Assembly: GCF_028649435.1 (NCBI RefSeq)
Contig: NZ_JAQSIN010000001.1
Source of the DNA: Curvibacter microcysteis
GTDB lineage: Bacteria; Pseudomonadota; Gammaproteobacteria; Burkholderiales; Burkholderiaceae_C
DNA: 64,000 bases
Direction: 5' to 3' (one strand)
The notes under the pieces are model-generated. The model saw only the letters and a list, made by a program, of their open reading frames with translations, ran no database searches and was not told the DNA's origin. The translations under genes and the position numbers were made by a program. Positions 23,963 to 32,167 of the stretch are shown here, piece after piece; the first letter of the stretch is position 1, and each line of letters begins with the position of its first letter.

Positions 23963-24880
23963 ATGACCGCCCACTTCACCCTTCGCCGCACCGCCGCTTT
24001 GGCCCTGATCAGCACCCTGGCCGCCTGCGCCGGCGTGCCGGAACGCAACCTGGCCCTGGAAGAGCTGCACCAGCGCAGCACCGCGGCCCAGGCCGACCCC
24101 CAATTGCTGCGTCTGGCGCCCGCCGAATGGCAGGCCGCCGAAGCCGCCTTGCGGGCCGCCGACCAAAGTGCCCAAAGCGGCGCCCCCTTGTCAACCGTCA
24201 ACCACGCGGCCTACCTGGGCGCCCAGCGCCTGACCCTGGCCAAAGAAGCCGCCAGTGCCCGCGCCGCGCAAGAGGAGGTGGCGGGCGCGGCAGCCCAGCG
24301 CGACCGCCAGCGCCTGGCCAGCCGCACCCAGGAGGCCGACCAGGCCCGCCTGCAGCTGGGCGCGGTCCAGCAGCAAAGCGTCCAGCAACAGCAAGCCTTG
24401 GTCGCCGCCGGGACGGCGGTGCAACTGCAACAGTCCCAGATGCAGCAAGGCGAGCGCCGCGTGGCCGATTTGGAATCGCAGCTGCGTGACCTCAACGCCC
24501 GCCAGACGGAGCGCGGCCTGGTGCTCACCCTGGACGACGTGTTGTTTGACACCGGCCAGTCCCGCCTGCTGTCGCCTGCCACGCCCAAGATCGAGCGCAT
24601 TGCGGACTTCCTCAAGGTCAACCCGCTGCGCACCGCCAGCGTCGAGGGCTACACCGATAGCGTGGGGGGCAGCCAGGCCAACCAGGCTTTGTCCGAACGC
24701 CGCGCCGAGGCCGTGACCCGGGTGCTGCTGACCCTGGGCGTGCCGGCCGGCCAACTCAGCACCCGCGCGTACGGCGAAGAGCAGCCCGTGGCCAGCAACG
24801 ACAGTCCATCCGGTCGGCAAATGAACCGCCGCGTGGAGATCGTCATCGCGCCCCAGCCCGGCAACGTCTCGCAAAAGTAG
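23963..24880 (+). CDS. OmpA-domain lipoprotein with DUF4398 N-terminus
   Basis: 305 residues. The lipobox is LAAC (Cys about 22), a DUF4398-like helix follows (about 30-95), then a long Gln/Ala coiled coil (about 95-190). The C-terminal OmpA-type peptidoglycan-binding domain has LDDVLFDTGQSRL, VEGYTDSVGGSQANQALSERRA and NRRVEIV, including the Asp and Arg that hold diaminopimelate. It should tether the outer membrane to peptidoglycan. The gene is in an operon with the preceding lipoprotein, under a shared-operator promoter. Confidence 0.88.
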   Translation: MTAHFTLRRTAALALISTLAACAGVPERNLALEELHQRSTAAQADPQLLRLAPAEWQAAEAALRAADQSAQSGAPLSTVNHAAYLGAQRLTLAKEAASARAAQEEVAGAAAQRDRQRLASRTQEADQARLQLGAVQQQSVQQQQALVAAGTAVQLQQSQMQQGERRVADLESQLRDLNARQTERGLVLTLDDVLFDTGQSRLLSPATPKIERIADFLKVNPLRTASVEGYTDSVGGSQANQALSERRAEAVTRVLLTLGVPAGQLSTRAYGEEQPVASNDSPSGRQMNRRVEIVIAPQPGNVSQK

Positions 24881-24928
24881 GCCAACGCCACCCGAGCGCC
24901 CTGTGTTCAACCCCCTTTGGGATTTGCC

Positions 24929-25387
24929 ATGCCTCGATTTCCTGCTCCCCCCACCCCCATCGCCCCCACCGGTGTGAGCCCGGTGCCGGACTGGTCGCCC
25001 TTGCTGCAGAGCCTGAGCGCCGTGCTGGGGCGCGCGGGCGTGGCCGCCTTGTTGCTGCGCAGCCTCCACCTGTTCCTGGAGGCGCAACGTGGGGCCCAAG
25101 CCCGCAGCTGGCGAGCCCAGGTGACGGCCTTGGGGCCGCAGCCGGAGCTGTCCGCCCTGCAGGCCTTGCTGCGTGAGTCGGCCGGCGGCAGCGCCCCGCT
25201 GGGCGCGCAGCCGGGGGTGTTGTGGGCCTTGCGCGGGCTGTTGCAGCAACTGCTGGGCCCGGACTTGAGCCAGACCCTGGAACAGGAGGCCGCTTCCCAC
25301 GCGCTCCAACAGCCTGAAGCCTGGCCCAGCGTGGTGTTGCAGGAGCCACTGAGCCAGTGGGTGGCTGCGGCCGGCCTCACCCATTGA
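24929..25387 (+). CDS. Unrecognised helical protein
   Basis: 152 residues starting MPRFPAPPTPIAPTG. A Pro-rich N-terminus of about 25 residues is followed by Leu/Ala/Gln-rich helices such as LLQSLSAVLGRAGVAALLLRS and ALRGLLQQLLGPDLSQTLEQ. I do not recognise a family. There is no signal peptide or clear membrane helix. It lies between the OmpA-domain gene (48-base gap) and the diguanylate cyclase gene (45-base gap) on the same strand, so it may belong to that operon and could be a partner of the cyclase. Confidence 0.6.
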   Translation: MPRFPAPPTPIAPTGVSPVPDWSPLLQSLSAVLGRAGVAALLLRSLHLFLEAQRGAQARSWRAQVTALGPQPELSALQALLRESAGGSAPLGAQPGVLWALRGLLQQLLGPDLSQTLEQEAASHALQQPEAWPSVVLQEPLSQWVAAAGLTH

Positions 25388-25432
25388 GTGTGCGCTGGAC
25401 GGCCCCCTTCACCACCGCGGACCCCTAGGCCC

Positions 25433-26233
25433 ATGCCCCAGTTGTCCTCCCCGGCCCCGCTGCCGTCGGCCCCCTCGCAGGCCCGCTCCCTGGTTCTCCT
25501 GGCGGCCCATGCCCAGCGCCTGCGCTCGCAGGTGCAAGGCTTGCAGGCCGAGCGCCAGCAACTGCAGCAAGACCTGTTGCAGACCCGCCAAGCGCTGAGT
25601 CAGGCGCAAGACGCGCAGGGCCGCCACGAGGCGCGCTTGCGCGCCGCCAATGAGCACCTGCTGTTGGCAGCACTGCAATCCCAAAGCGAAGCCGAACGCG
25701 CGGCCCAGGCCCTGCAGGCGGCGCAACAGGCCAGCCAGCGCGACCCGCTCACCGACACCCCCAACCGGGCCTTGATGCTGGACCGCCTGAGCGGCGCCAT
25801 CACCCTGGCGGGGCGGCGCGGCCAGTGGCTGGCCGTGCTGTTCCTGGACCTGGACAAGTTCAAGCTGATCAACGACCGCCTGGGCCACGCGGCGGGCGAC
25901 CTGGTGTTGCAAACCGTGGCGCGCCGCCTGGGCGCCTGCGTGCGCCAGTCCGACACCGTGAGCCGCCACGGCGGTGATGAGTTCCTGATCCTGCTGTCCG
26001 AGCTGGCCCGGCCCGAGCACGCTCAGCTGATGGCGCGCAAGATGCTCGCCGCCTTGGCCCCGGCCTGCCCGGTCGGGCCCTTGTCGCTGCGCCTGTCGGT
26101 GAGCCTGGGCATCGCCTTGTTCCCGCGTGACGCGCAAGACGCAGCGGCCTTGATCGCCTGCGCGGACCAGGCCATGTACCGCGCCAAAGCCCTGGGGGGC
26201 GGGCGCTTGGTGGCCTACAAAGACCTGGCGTGA
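25433..26233 (+). CDS. Soluble diguanylate cyclase (GGDEF) with coiled coil
   Basis: 266 residues. An N-terminal coiled coil (about 20-100, Gln/Arg/Ala-rich) leads into a GGDEF domain (about 105-262) that starts DPLTDTPNRALMLDRL. The active site is HGGDEF, intact. An RxxD inhibitory site (RQSD) lies five residues before it, so product inhibition is expected. The metal-site motif FLDLDKFKLINDRLGH is also intact. It makes cyclic di-GMP in the cytoplasm; the coiled coil probably dimerises it. It is placed just upstream of the exopolysaccharide operon, which suggests that its product may stimulate that synthase. Confidence 0.92.
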   Translation: MPQLSSPAPLPSAPSQARSLVLLAAHAQRLRSQVQGLQAERQQLQQDLLQTRQALSQAQDAQGRHEARLRAANEHLLLAALQSQSEAERAAQALQAAQQASQRDPLTDTPNRALMLDRLSGAITLAGRRGQWLAVLFLDLDKFKLINDRLGHAAGDLVLQTVARRLGACVRQSDTVSRHGGDEFLILLSELARPEHAQLMARKMLAALAPACPVGPLSLRLSVSLGIALFPRDAQDAAALIACADQAMYRAKALGGGRLVAYKDLA

Positions 26234-26265
26234 AGGCTGACGGATCGCAGGCCCTGGGCGCTTCG

Positions 26266-26328
26266 GTGCGGGAGCGTACACAGACCGTGGCCCAACGCAC
26301 AGACCCCTCCTGAGCCCGTCGATACATT
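26266..26328 (+). promoter_or_regulatory. Tandem shared operators plus -10, exopolysaccharide operon promoter
   Basis: The distal site is GTGCGGGAGCGTAC (26266-26279) and the proximal site is GTGGCCCAACGCAC (26287-26300); their centres are 21 bases apart, two helical turns. AGACC follows, then TACATT (26323-26328) 22 bases after the proximal site. Confidence 0.72.
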
Positions 26329-26416
26329 TTCTAACAACCCGGCAGCGCGGGGTTCTTCACGCCAAGTGAGGGACTCGCCTCAGCCGCAGGTCACCTCAGG
26401 ACAAGGGAGCGCAAGC

Positions 26417-27811
26417 ATGGATCGACTCACGGAGACCTGGCACCAAGTCAGCCTCGGTCTGGACCACCTGGCGGAGCACAGCGAATGGACCTTGATACCG
26501 GCCAGCGCGGCGCCCACCTCGATCTGGCAACCAGGGCCCCTGGCCCACAGCGTGCTGATGCTGATGGCCAGCGTGCTGTTCGGCATCATTTTGGTCATGT
26601 GCGTGTACGCACTGCGCCACGGCCTGCTGACCCTCAACCGCTTGCTGGCGCCGCAGCGCCACCCCTACCTGGACATTGACCAGGCCCCCTGGCCGCAGAT
26701 CACGGTGTTCATTGCAGCGCACAACGAAGAGCTGGTCATCGCCGGCTGCCTGGGCGCCTTGCTCAACTCCAACTACCCCCCCGAGCGTCTGAAGATCGTG
26801 CCGGTCAATGACCGCTCGCGGGACCGCACCCAGGCCATCATCGACGACTGGGCGGCCCGCCACCCGGGGCGCATCACGCCATTCCACCGCAGCGGCGGCA
26901 AGGCCGGCAAGGCCGCGGCCCTGAAGGACGCGCTGGTCCACGCCGAAGGCGACATCGTGATCATCTTCGACGCCGATTACGTGCCCGGCCGGGGCCTGCT
27001 CAAGCAGCTGGTGGCACCGTTTTTTGACCCCGAGGTGGGCGCAGTGATGGGCCGGGTGGTGCCGGTCAACACCGGCGCCAACCTGCTCACCCGCATGCTG
27101 GACCTGGAGCGCGCCGGCGGCTACCAGGTCGACCAGCAGGCGCGCATGAACCTGCGCCTGGTGCCCCAGTACGGCGGCACGGTGGGCGGGGTGCGCCTGT
27201 CGGCGGTGACGGCGGTGGGCGGCTGGCACGACGACACCCTGGCCGAAGACACCGACATCACCTACCGCCTGCTGCTCAACGGCTGGAAAACCATCTACAC
27301 CAACCGCTCTGAATGCTATGAGGAAGTGCCCGAGGACTGGCCGGTGCGCATCCGCCAGGTGCGGCGCTGGGCCAAGGGCCACAACCAGGTGTTGCTGCGC
27401 TATGGCTACGCCTTTGCGGTCAGCCCCTTCCTGAGCTGGCGCGAGCGGCTCGACGGCCTGTTGCTGCTGTGCGTCTTCGCCTTGCCCCCCTTGTTGCTGC
27501 TGGGCTGGCTGCTGGCCATCGGCCTGTACTTCTTCAACGCCGGCACCTTGCTCACGCAGCTGATCTCGGTCTTCGCCCTGATGGCCTACGGCACCTTGGG
27601 CAACTTTGCCGCCTTCTACGAGATCGCCATCGCGGTGCTCCTGGATGGCAACCGGCGGCGGCTGCGCCTGCTGCCCTTCAGCCTGCTGGGCTTTGTGATC
27701 AGCCTGTTCGCCATCACCGCGTCGGTCGGCAGCCTGCTGGCCGACCGCCTGCTGCGCCGCAGCCTGGTCTGGGAAAAAACCGTTCGCTACAGAAAGCCGA
27801 GCCTCGAATGA
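26417..27811 (+). CDS. Membrane GT2 polysaccharide synthase (NfrB/PgaC-like)
   Basis: 464 residues, starting MDRLTETWHQ. One membrane helix (about 55-80) precedes a family-2 glycosyltransferase domain with the processive motifs ND in VPVNDRSRDRT, DAD in IIFDADYVPG, ED in LAEDTDITYRLLLNGW and QxxRW in RQVRRWAKGH. Three or more C-terminal membrane helices follow. Processive GT2 enzymes make and export a polymer through the inner membrane. With wecB and a YaiO-type barrel nearby, I infer that it polymerises UDP-ManNAc, as proposed for NfrB. It overlaps the next gene by ATGA and is first in the operon. Confidence 0.88.
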   Translation: MDRLTETWHQVSLGLDHLAEHSEWTLIPASAAPTSIWQPGPLAHSVLMLMASVLFGIILVMCVYALRHGLLTLNRLLAPQRHPYLDIDQAPWPQITVFIAAHNEELVIAGCLGALLNSNYPPERLKIVPVNDRSRDRTQAIIDDWAARHPGRITPFHRSGGKAGKAAALKDALVHAEGDIVIIFDADYVPGRGLLKQLVAPFFDPEVGAVMGRVVPVNTGANLLTRMLDLERAGGYQVDQQARMNLRLVPQYGGTVGGVRLSAVTAVGGWHDDTLAEDTDITYRLLLNGWKTIYTNRSECYEEVPEDWPVRIRQVRRWAKGHNQVLLRYGYAFAVSPFLSWRERLDGLLLLCVFALPPLLLLGWLLAIGLYFFNAGTLLTQLISVFALMAYGTLGNFAAFYEIAIAVLLDGNRRRLRLLPFSLLGFVISLFAITASVGSLLADRLLRRSLVWEKTVRYRKPSLE

Positions 27812-28887
27812 ACACCTTGTCACTGCCGCTGTCCTGGTCGCCCTCCCTGCCACTGGCCTACCTGGTCTTTGCCTTGGTGTGCAGCGCGATGCTGCTGATC
27901 GCCTTCTTGCCCGCCTGGCGCGAATGGCTGTGGCCCACCGATGTGGCGCCGCTGTGGGTCTCACCCGACTACAGCAGCGAGATCGACCACTTCAGCGACC
28001 AATTTCGCCGCGTGGTGCTGGCGCGCATCGGCCAGCCCGAGACCAGCGCCGCAGCGACCGACACGTTCGACATCCTGCCCGTCGTGCAGGACGACCTGGA
28101 CTGGCCGGCGCTGCGCCGGCCAATGATCTCGTTTGCGTCCATCCGCTCCCTGCGGGCCATCCGCTGCAACACCTTGCTGTTTGTCAACGGCGACCTGCAC
28201 GCCAGTGCCCACAGCCGCTTTGTCGGCGTGTTGTCTCAGGGGCGCTTGCAGCTGGGCGAGGGCTGCGAGATCCAGGCCTGGGCGCATGCCGACCAGACCC
28301 TGCAACTGGGCCGGGGCAGCACCGCGCTGCGGCGCCTGTCCAGCGACACGGCGGTGGAGCTGGGCACGGACTGCTGCTTTGAGCGCATCCAGGCGCCGCT
28401 GATCCGCTTTGGCCTGCTGCCGCCCTTGCATGAGCGCGGCCGGGCGCCCCGGCGCTTGATCGTGGCCTCGTTTCACTTGCTCGACGGCGCCATCCGCCAG
28501 ACCGAGCAGCTGACCCTGATCCGTGGCCACTGCAAGTTGCCGCGCGACCGCCTCTACGTCGGCTCGCTGGTGGTCACCGGCCGCTTGCTGATTGGCGCGG
28601 GCACCGAGGTGCGCGGCAACATCAAGGCGCGCGGTGGTGTGGTGGTGGGCGCGGGCGCCCGTGTCCTGGGTTCGCTGTGCAGCGAGCAGCAAATCCAGCT
28701 GCTGGACCACGCCCAGGTGCGCGGGCCGGTGGTGTCGGAGTCGGCCATCCTGATCGGCACCCAGGTGGTGCTGGGTGAGCCCGATGCCCCGACCACGGTG
28801 AGTGCCGAGCACATCCTCGCCGAGGCCGGCGCCAGCGCCCACGGCACGGTGTGGGCGCGCCAGCTGGGGGTGGTATGGGCCGCATGA
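27808..28887 (+). CDS. Membrane-anchored beta-helix (bactofilin-like) protein
   Basis: 359 residues. An N-terminal membrane helix (about 15-35, starting SLPLAYLVFALVCSAMLLIAF) leaves a soluble part. The C-terminal third has short repeats typical of polymer-forming beta-helices: LLIGAGTEVRGNIKARGGVVV, GARVLGSLCSE, AQVRGPVVSES and GASAHGTVWARQLG. It may scaffold the synthase, as bactofilins do for envelope machines; that is inference. It is translationally coupled on both sides by ATGA overlaps. No catalytic motif is seen. I do not know a named family for the whole protein. Confidence 0.7.
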   Translation: MNTLSLPLSWSPSLPLAYLVFALVCSAMLLIAFLPAWREWLWPTDVAPLWVSPDYSSEIDHFSDQFRRVVLARIGQPETSAAATDTFDILPVVQDDLDWPALRRPMISFASIRSLRAIRCNTLLFVNGDLHASAHSRFVGVLSQGRLQLGEGCEIQAWAHADQTLQLGRGSTALRRLSSDTAVELGTDCCFERIQAPLIRFGLLPPLHERGRAPRRLIVASFHLLDGAIRQTEQLTLIRGHCKLPRDRLYVGSLVVTGRLLIGAGTEVRGNIKARGGVVVGAGARVLGSLCSEQQIQLLDHAQVRGPVVSESAILIGTQVVLGEPDAPTTVSAEHILAEAGASAHGTVWARQLGVVWAA

Positions 28888-29876
28888 AAGCATGGCGCGC
28901 CGCCTGCTGGCTGCTGGGGGCGTTGGTGGGGGGGCTGGGCGGCAGCGCCACGGCCGCCACCCCGGTGCGGCTGCAGTTGAACGGCTATGCCGGGCCCGAG
29001 GGCGCCATCAGCGTGCAGCACAGCGGCGACACGGTGGACCCGTACTTTGCCTTGCAGGCCTTGCTGTTGGCGCGTGAATTTGGCCTGGACATCAGCGCCT
29101 ACGCCCAGCCCTGGGCGCAGTGGCTGCTGGCGCGGCAAAAGCCCGACGCGACCTTCGACCGCTTCTGCCGCCGGGGCCCGGTCTGGGCCCCTTGCAAGAC
29201 GGCGGACGCAGACGACACCTTGCTGGCCTTGTGGCTGCGCCTGGTCGACAGCCTGCCCCCGGCCCTGAACACGCAGGCGCCCTGGCGGGCCAGCCACCGG
29301 ATCAGCAGCGAGGCCCTGGCCCGGCTGATGGACCGCGAGCGCGGCATCTACCTGGTCTCACCGGTCTACCCCCACGGCCTGCTGATGGACAACCTGGAAG
29401 TGCTGTCCTACCAGGCCGCCTGCCGCCACGACTGCCCCGCCGTCAAGGCGCGCAGCAAGCGCCTGGCCGAGGCCATCCACACCACGTTTTGGGATCGGGC
29501 GGCGCGGCGCTTTTTGGTCTCGACCCAGCCCGAACAAAAGACCGTGGCGGCCACCTTCTACCCCGAGCATGTGGGCCAGCTCTACCCCTTGCTGTTTGAC
29601 TTTCAGCTGCTGGGCCTGCACCCGCACACCCACTACCGCGACTGGATGCGTGAGCACCGCGCCAGCTGGCTGGCGCAGTCGCAGCACGACTTTGCCTGGG
29701 GTCTGGTGGCCTTGGTGGCCTTGAAGTTTGACGACCGTGCCAGCGCGGCCTGCTGGCTGCGCGACAGCGCCCATGCCCGAGGCGGCGCGCACTGGATCGT
29801 CACCGACGAAGTGGTGCAGCAAATCCTGCAAAGCCGGGCCGTGGCGCCCGCCCCAGCGCAGGCCTGGTGTGGCTGA
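28884..29876 (+). CDS. Periplasmic helical-toroid protein of exopolysaccharide cluster
   Basis: 330 residues, with a signal peptide ending in GSATAATP. The mature part looks like a helical (alpha/alpha) toroid. It has the motif DADDTLLALWLRLVD, which recalls the acid-rich sites of GH8/GH88-type glycosidases, and several Trp/Tyr-rich helices. This would make it a polysaccharide hydrolase acting in the periplasm, like BcsZ or PgaB in other secretion systems. No exact family is recognised and the catalytic acid is not proven. It overlaps the beta-helix gene by ATGA; a terminator-like hairpin lies between it and wecB. Confidence 0.65.
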   Translation: MKAWRAACWLLGALVGGLGGSATAATPVRLQLNGYAGPEGAISVQHSGDTVDPYFALQALLLAREFGLDISAYAQPWAQWLLARQKPDATFDRFCRRGPVWAPCKTADADDTLLALWLRLVDSLPPALNTQAPWRASHRISSEALARLMDRERGIYLVSPVYPHGLLMDNLEVLSYQAACRHDCPAVKARSKRLAEAIHTTFWDRAARRFLVSTQPEQKTVAATFYPEHVGQLYPLLFDFQLLGLHPHTHYRDWMREHRASWLAQSQHDFAWGLVALVALKFDDRASAACWLRDSAHARGGAHWIVTDEVVQQILQSRAVAPAPAQAWCG

Positions 29877-29964
29877 AGCCACTGGCCTGTGTGACGCCTT
29901 TGGACTTGTTTTTCACAGGAGGTTTGCCAGCCCCTCGCGGCCTGTTTCCCGATTGCGTCTTGGC

Positions 29965-29994
29965 GCTGCTCCGGCGGGGCCGGCCAGCTTTTTT
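29965..29994 (+). terminator. Terminator-like hairpin inside the exopolysaccharide cluster
   Basis: GCTG and CCGGC pair with GCCGG and CAGC around a GGG loop, with small bulges; TTTTTT follows. It lies 88 bases after the toroid-protein stop and 27 bases before the wecB start, so it would end or attenuate transcription inside the cluster. Confidence 0.6.
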
Positions 29995-30020
29995 CTCCAC
30001 CTCATTTGACAGGTTGATCC

Positions 30021-31250
30021 ATGCGCCCCCAAACCTACCTTGCCTGCTTAGGCACCCGCCCGGAAATCATCAAGATGGCCCCGGTTTACCGCGAACTCAA
30101 AGCCCTGGGCCACAGCGTGCTGGTGCTGCACACGGGGCAGCACGAGGCGGTGGCCCAGGCCCTGTACCAGTTCTTTGACATGCCACCCGACATCAACATC
30201 GACCTGCAGCGCCAGTCCGGCTCCCTGGCGCACCTGAGCGCAGCCTTGCTCAGCGGCATCGATGGCGCCCTGGCCACGCTGCGCCCGGACGTGCTGCTGG
30301 TGCAGGGCGACACCACCTCGGCCCTGGCCGGGGCGCTGATTGGCTACTACCACAACCTGCCCGTGGCCCACATCGAGGCGGGCCTGCGCACGGGGGAGCG
30401 GGAGCCCTTTCCCGAGGAGAAAAACCGCGAGCTGATCGGTCGCCTGTCGCGCTGGCACTTTGCGCCCACGCGCCAGTGCAAGTACAACCTGCTGGGCGAG
30501 GGCGTGCCGCTGGCGCACATTTTTGAGGTCGGCAACACGGTGATCGACGCCGCCCTGTGGACGCGCGAGCGCCTCAGCACCCCAGGCTTTGACCTGGCCG
30601 CCGAGCTGCCGCCGCCGCTGCGCCAGTTCCTGGACACCTACCCCCAGCAGCGCATGGTGCTGGTCACGGCCCACCGGCGCGAGAACTGGGGCCAACCCAT
30701 CCGCGACGTGGCCCAGGCCTTGGCCCGCTTGCTGGCCTTGCAGGAGAACGTGGTCGCGGTCTGGCCCGTGCACCCCAACCCCGCCGTGCGCCAGGACGTG
30801 GAAGCCATCGTGGCGCGCCTGCCGCTGTCGGTGCGCCAGCGCATCTGCCTGACCGAGCCCCTGGGCTACCAGGCCATGATCGCCATGCTGCTGCGCTGCC
30901 ATTTCACGCTGACCGACTCGGGGGGCATCCAGGAAGAGGCCTCGGCCTTTGGCAAGCCCGTGCTGGTGGCGCGCAAGAGCACCGAGCGCCAGGAGCTGGT
31001 GCAGGCCGGCGGTGCGGTGCTGGTGGGCACCGACGTGAACGCGATCGTCGAGCACGGCCACGCCTTGCTGACCCAGCCGGCCTTGCTGCAGTCCATGCAG
31101 CTGCGCCAAAGCCCGTTCGGCGACGGCCGCGCCGCCGCCCGCATTGCCGCCATCCTCAGTGAGGCGGCCGAGCTGGAGGAGCCGCTGCCCGTGCTGGACT
31201 GGCCCTTGCCCGTGCTGCGTTCGGCCCCGTCCCTGGCGGTGTTCGCATGA
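30021..31250 (+). CDS. wecB: UDP-GlcNAc 2-epimerase (non-hydrolysing)
   Basis: 409 residues. It converts UDP-GlcNAc to UDP-ManNAc in the cytoplasm. Family motifs are clear: GTRPEIIKMAPV at the start, VQGDTTSALAGAL (Asp), HIEAGLRTG (Glu), PFPEEKNRELIG (Glu), TAHRRENWG (His) and LTDSGGIQEEA. It is slightly longer than E. coli WecB at the C-terminus. No WecC-type dehydrogenase gene is nearby, so the sugar used here is probably ManNAc itself. It overlaps the outer-membrane barrel gene by 4 bases. Confidence 0.95.
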   Translation: MRPQTYLACLGTRPEIIKMAPVYRELKALGHSVLVLHTGQHEAVAQALYQFFDMPPDINIDLQRQSGSLAHLSAALLSGIDGALATLRPDVLLVQGDTTSALAGALIGYYHNLPVAHIEAGLRTGEREPFPEEKNRELIGRLSRWHFAPTRQCKYNLLGEGVPLAHIFEVGNTVIDAALWTRERLSTPGFDLAAELPPPLRQFLDTYPQQRMVLVTAHRRENWGQPIRDVAQALARLLALQENVVAVWPVHPNPAVRQDVEAIVARLPLSVRQRICLTEPLGYQAMIAMLLRCHFTLTDSGGIQEEASAFGKPVLVARKSTERQELVQAGGAVLVGTDVNAIVEHGHALLTQPALLQSMQLRQSPFGDGRAAARIAAILSEAAELEEPLPVLDWPLPVLRSAPSLAVFA

Positions 31251-32158
31251 GCGCCGCCACCGACTCCCTGGCCCCCACCTGGCCCGCCGCGGCGGGCTTG
31301 CGCTGGCCGCGTTCGCACGGTTGGAGCGTCCCGGCCGCCGCGCTGGTGGCCTGCCTCAGCCTGCCCGCCTGGGCGCAAGACCAGCCAGTCGACGCCCCGG
31401 CCCAAAAGACCGCCCCGGGCCTGCCCCTGGGCGAGCCCGGGGCCGTGCTGCCCCAGCGCAGCCTGGAGATCGGCCTGGGCGCGCAGAACCTCAGCAACGG
31501 CTTTGGCAACTGGCGCGAATTGCGCATCAAGGGCAGCTATGAAATGGGGGCCCACCTGCTGCAAGGCGAGGTGCATGCCAAGCGCCAGTTTGGCCAGTCA
31601 GGGCAGTTCTACGGCGTCAGCGACACCGTGACCTTGGCGCCGGACTGGTTTGCCATCGTCTCGCTGGGTGCGGGCGACGGCGCGTTCTACCTGCCCCGGG
31701 TGCGCGCCGATGGCTTTCTCTACAAGAAGTGGCTGCCGACGCAAAGCCTGCTGACCTCCGTCGGGTTGAGCTACTACCAGGCCCCCGACGGCCACATCGA
31801 CCGGGCGCTGAGCTTGGGGGGGGCCTATTACTTCGAGGCCCCCTGGATTGCCGAGGCTGGCGTGCGTTTCAACCGCAGCAACCCTGGGGACATCGCCACC
31901 CACCAGCAGTTCGTGGCGCTGAGCTGGGGCCGGGTCAAGCAAGACATCGTCACGGTGCGCTATGGCGCGGGGGGCGAGGGCTACCAGGCGATTGCCTTGA
32001 ACACCACCTTGATCAACTTCCAAAGCCACCAGGCCACGCTGGCCTGGCGGCACTGGACCGATGCGCGCAGCGGCTGGGTGCTGGGGCTGGAGCATTACAG
32101 CAACCCGTTTTACGAGCGCAAGGGCCTGAACCTGGGCGTGTTCCATCAATTCCAGTGA
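31247..32158 (+). CDS. YaiO-family outer-membrane beta-barrel
   Basis: 303 residues, with a long N-terminal signal region ending in AWAQD. The rest alternates in barrel strands: LEIGLGAQNLSNGFGNWREL, VHAKRQFGQSGQFYGVSDT, and pairs of strands ending GLNLGVFHQF with a C-terminal aromatic residue. It matches the YaiO family, the barrel part of polysaccharide secretion systems related to NfrA/PgaA. It is predicted to export the ManNAc-type polymer across the outer membrane. It is coupled to wecB by an ATGA overlap, with the membrane-protein gene 9 bases downstream. Confidence 0.82.
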   Translation: MSAATDSLAPTWPAAAGLRWPRSHGWSVPAAALVACLSLPAWAQDQPVDAPAQKTAPGLPLGEPGAVLPQRSLEIGLGAQNLSNGFGNWRELRIKGSYEMGAHLLQGEVHAKRQFGQSGQFYGVSDTVTLAPDWFAIVSLGAGDGAFYLPRVRADGFLYKKWLPTQSLLTSVGLSYYQAPDGHIDRALSLGGAYYFEAPWIAEAGVRFNRSNPGDIATHQQFVALSWGRVKQDIVTVRYGAGGEGYQAIALNTTLINFQSHQATLAWRHWTDARSGWVLGLEHYSNPFYERKGLNLGVFHQFQ

Positions 32159-32167
32159 AGGCCTGAA

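Noticed and set aside
25389..25402. GTGCGCTGGACGGC upstream of the diguanylate cyclase as another shared operator
   Set aside because: The right half (ACGGC) does not fit CGYAC and no CAnnCT hexamer follows at 22 bases, so only the left half matches.
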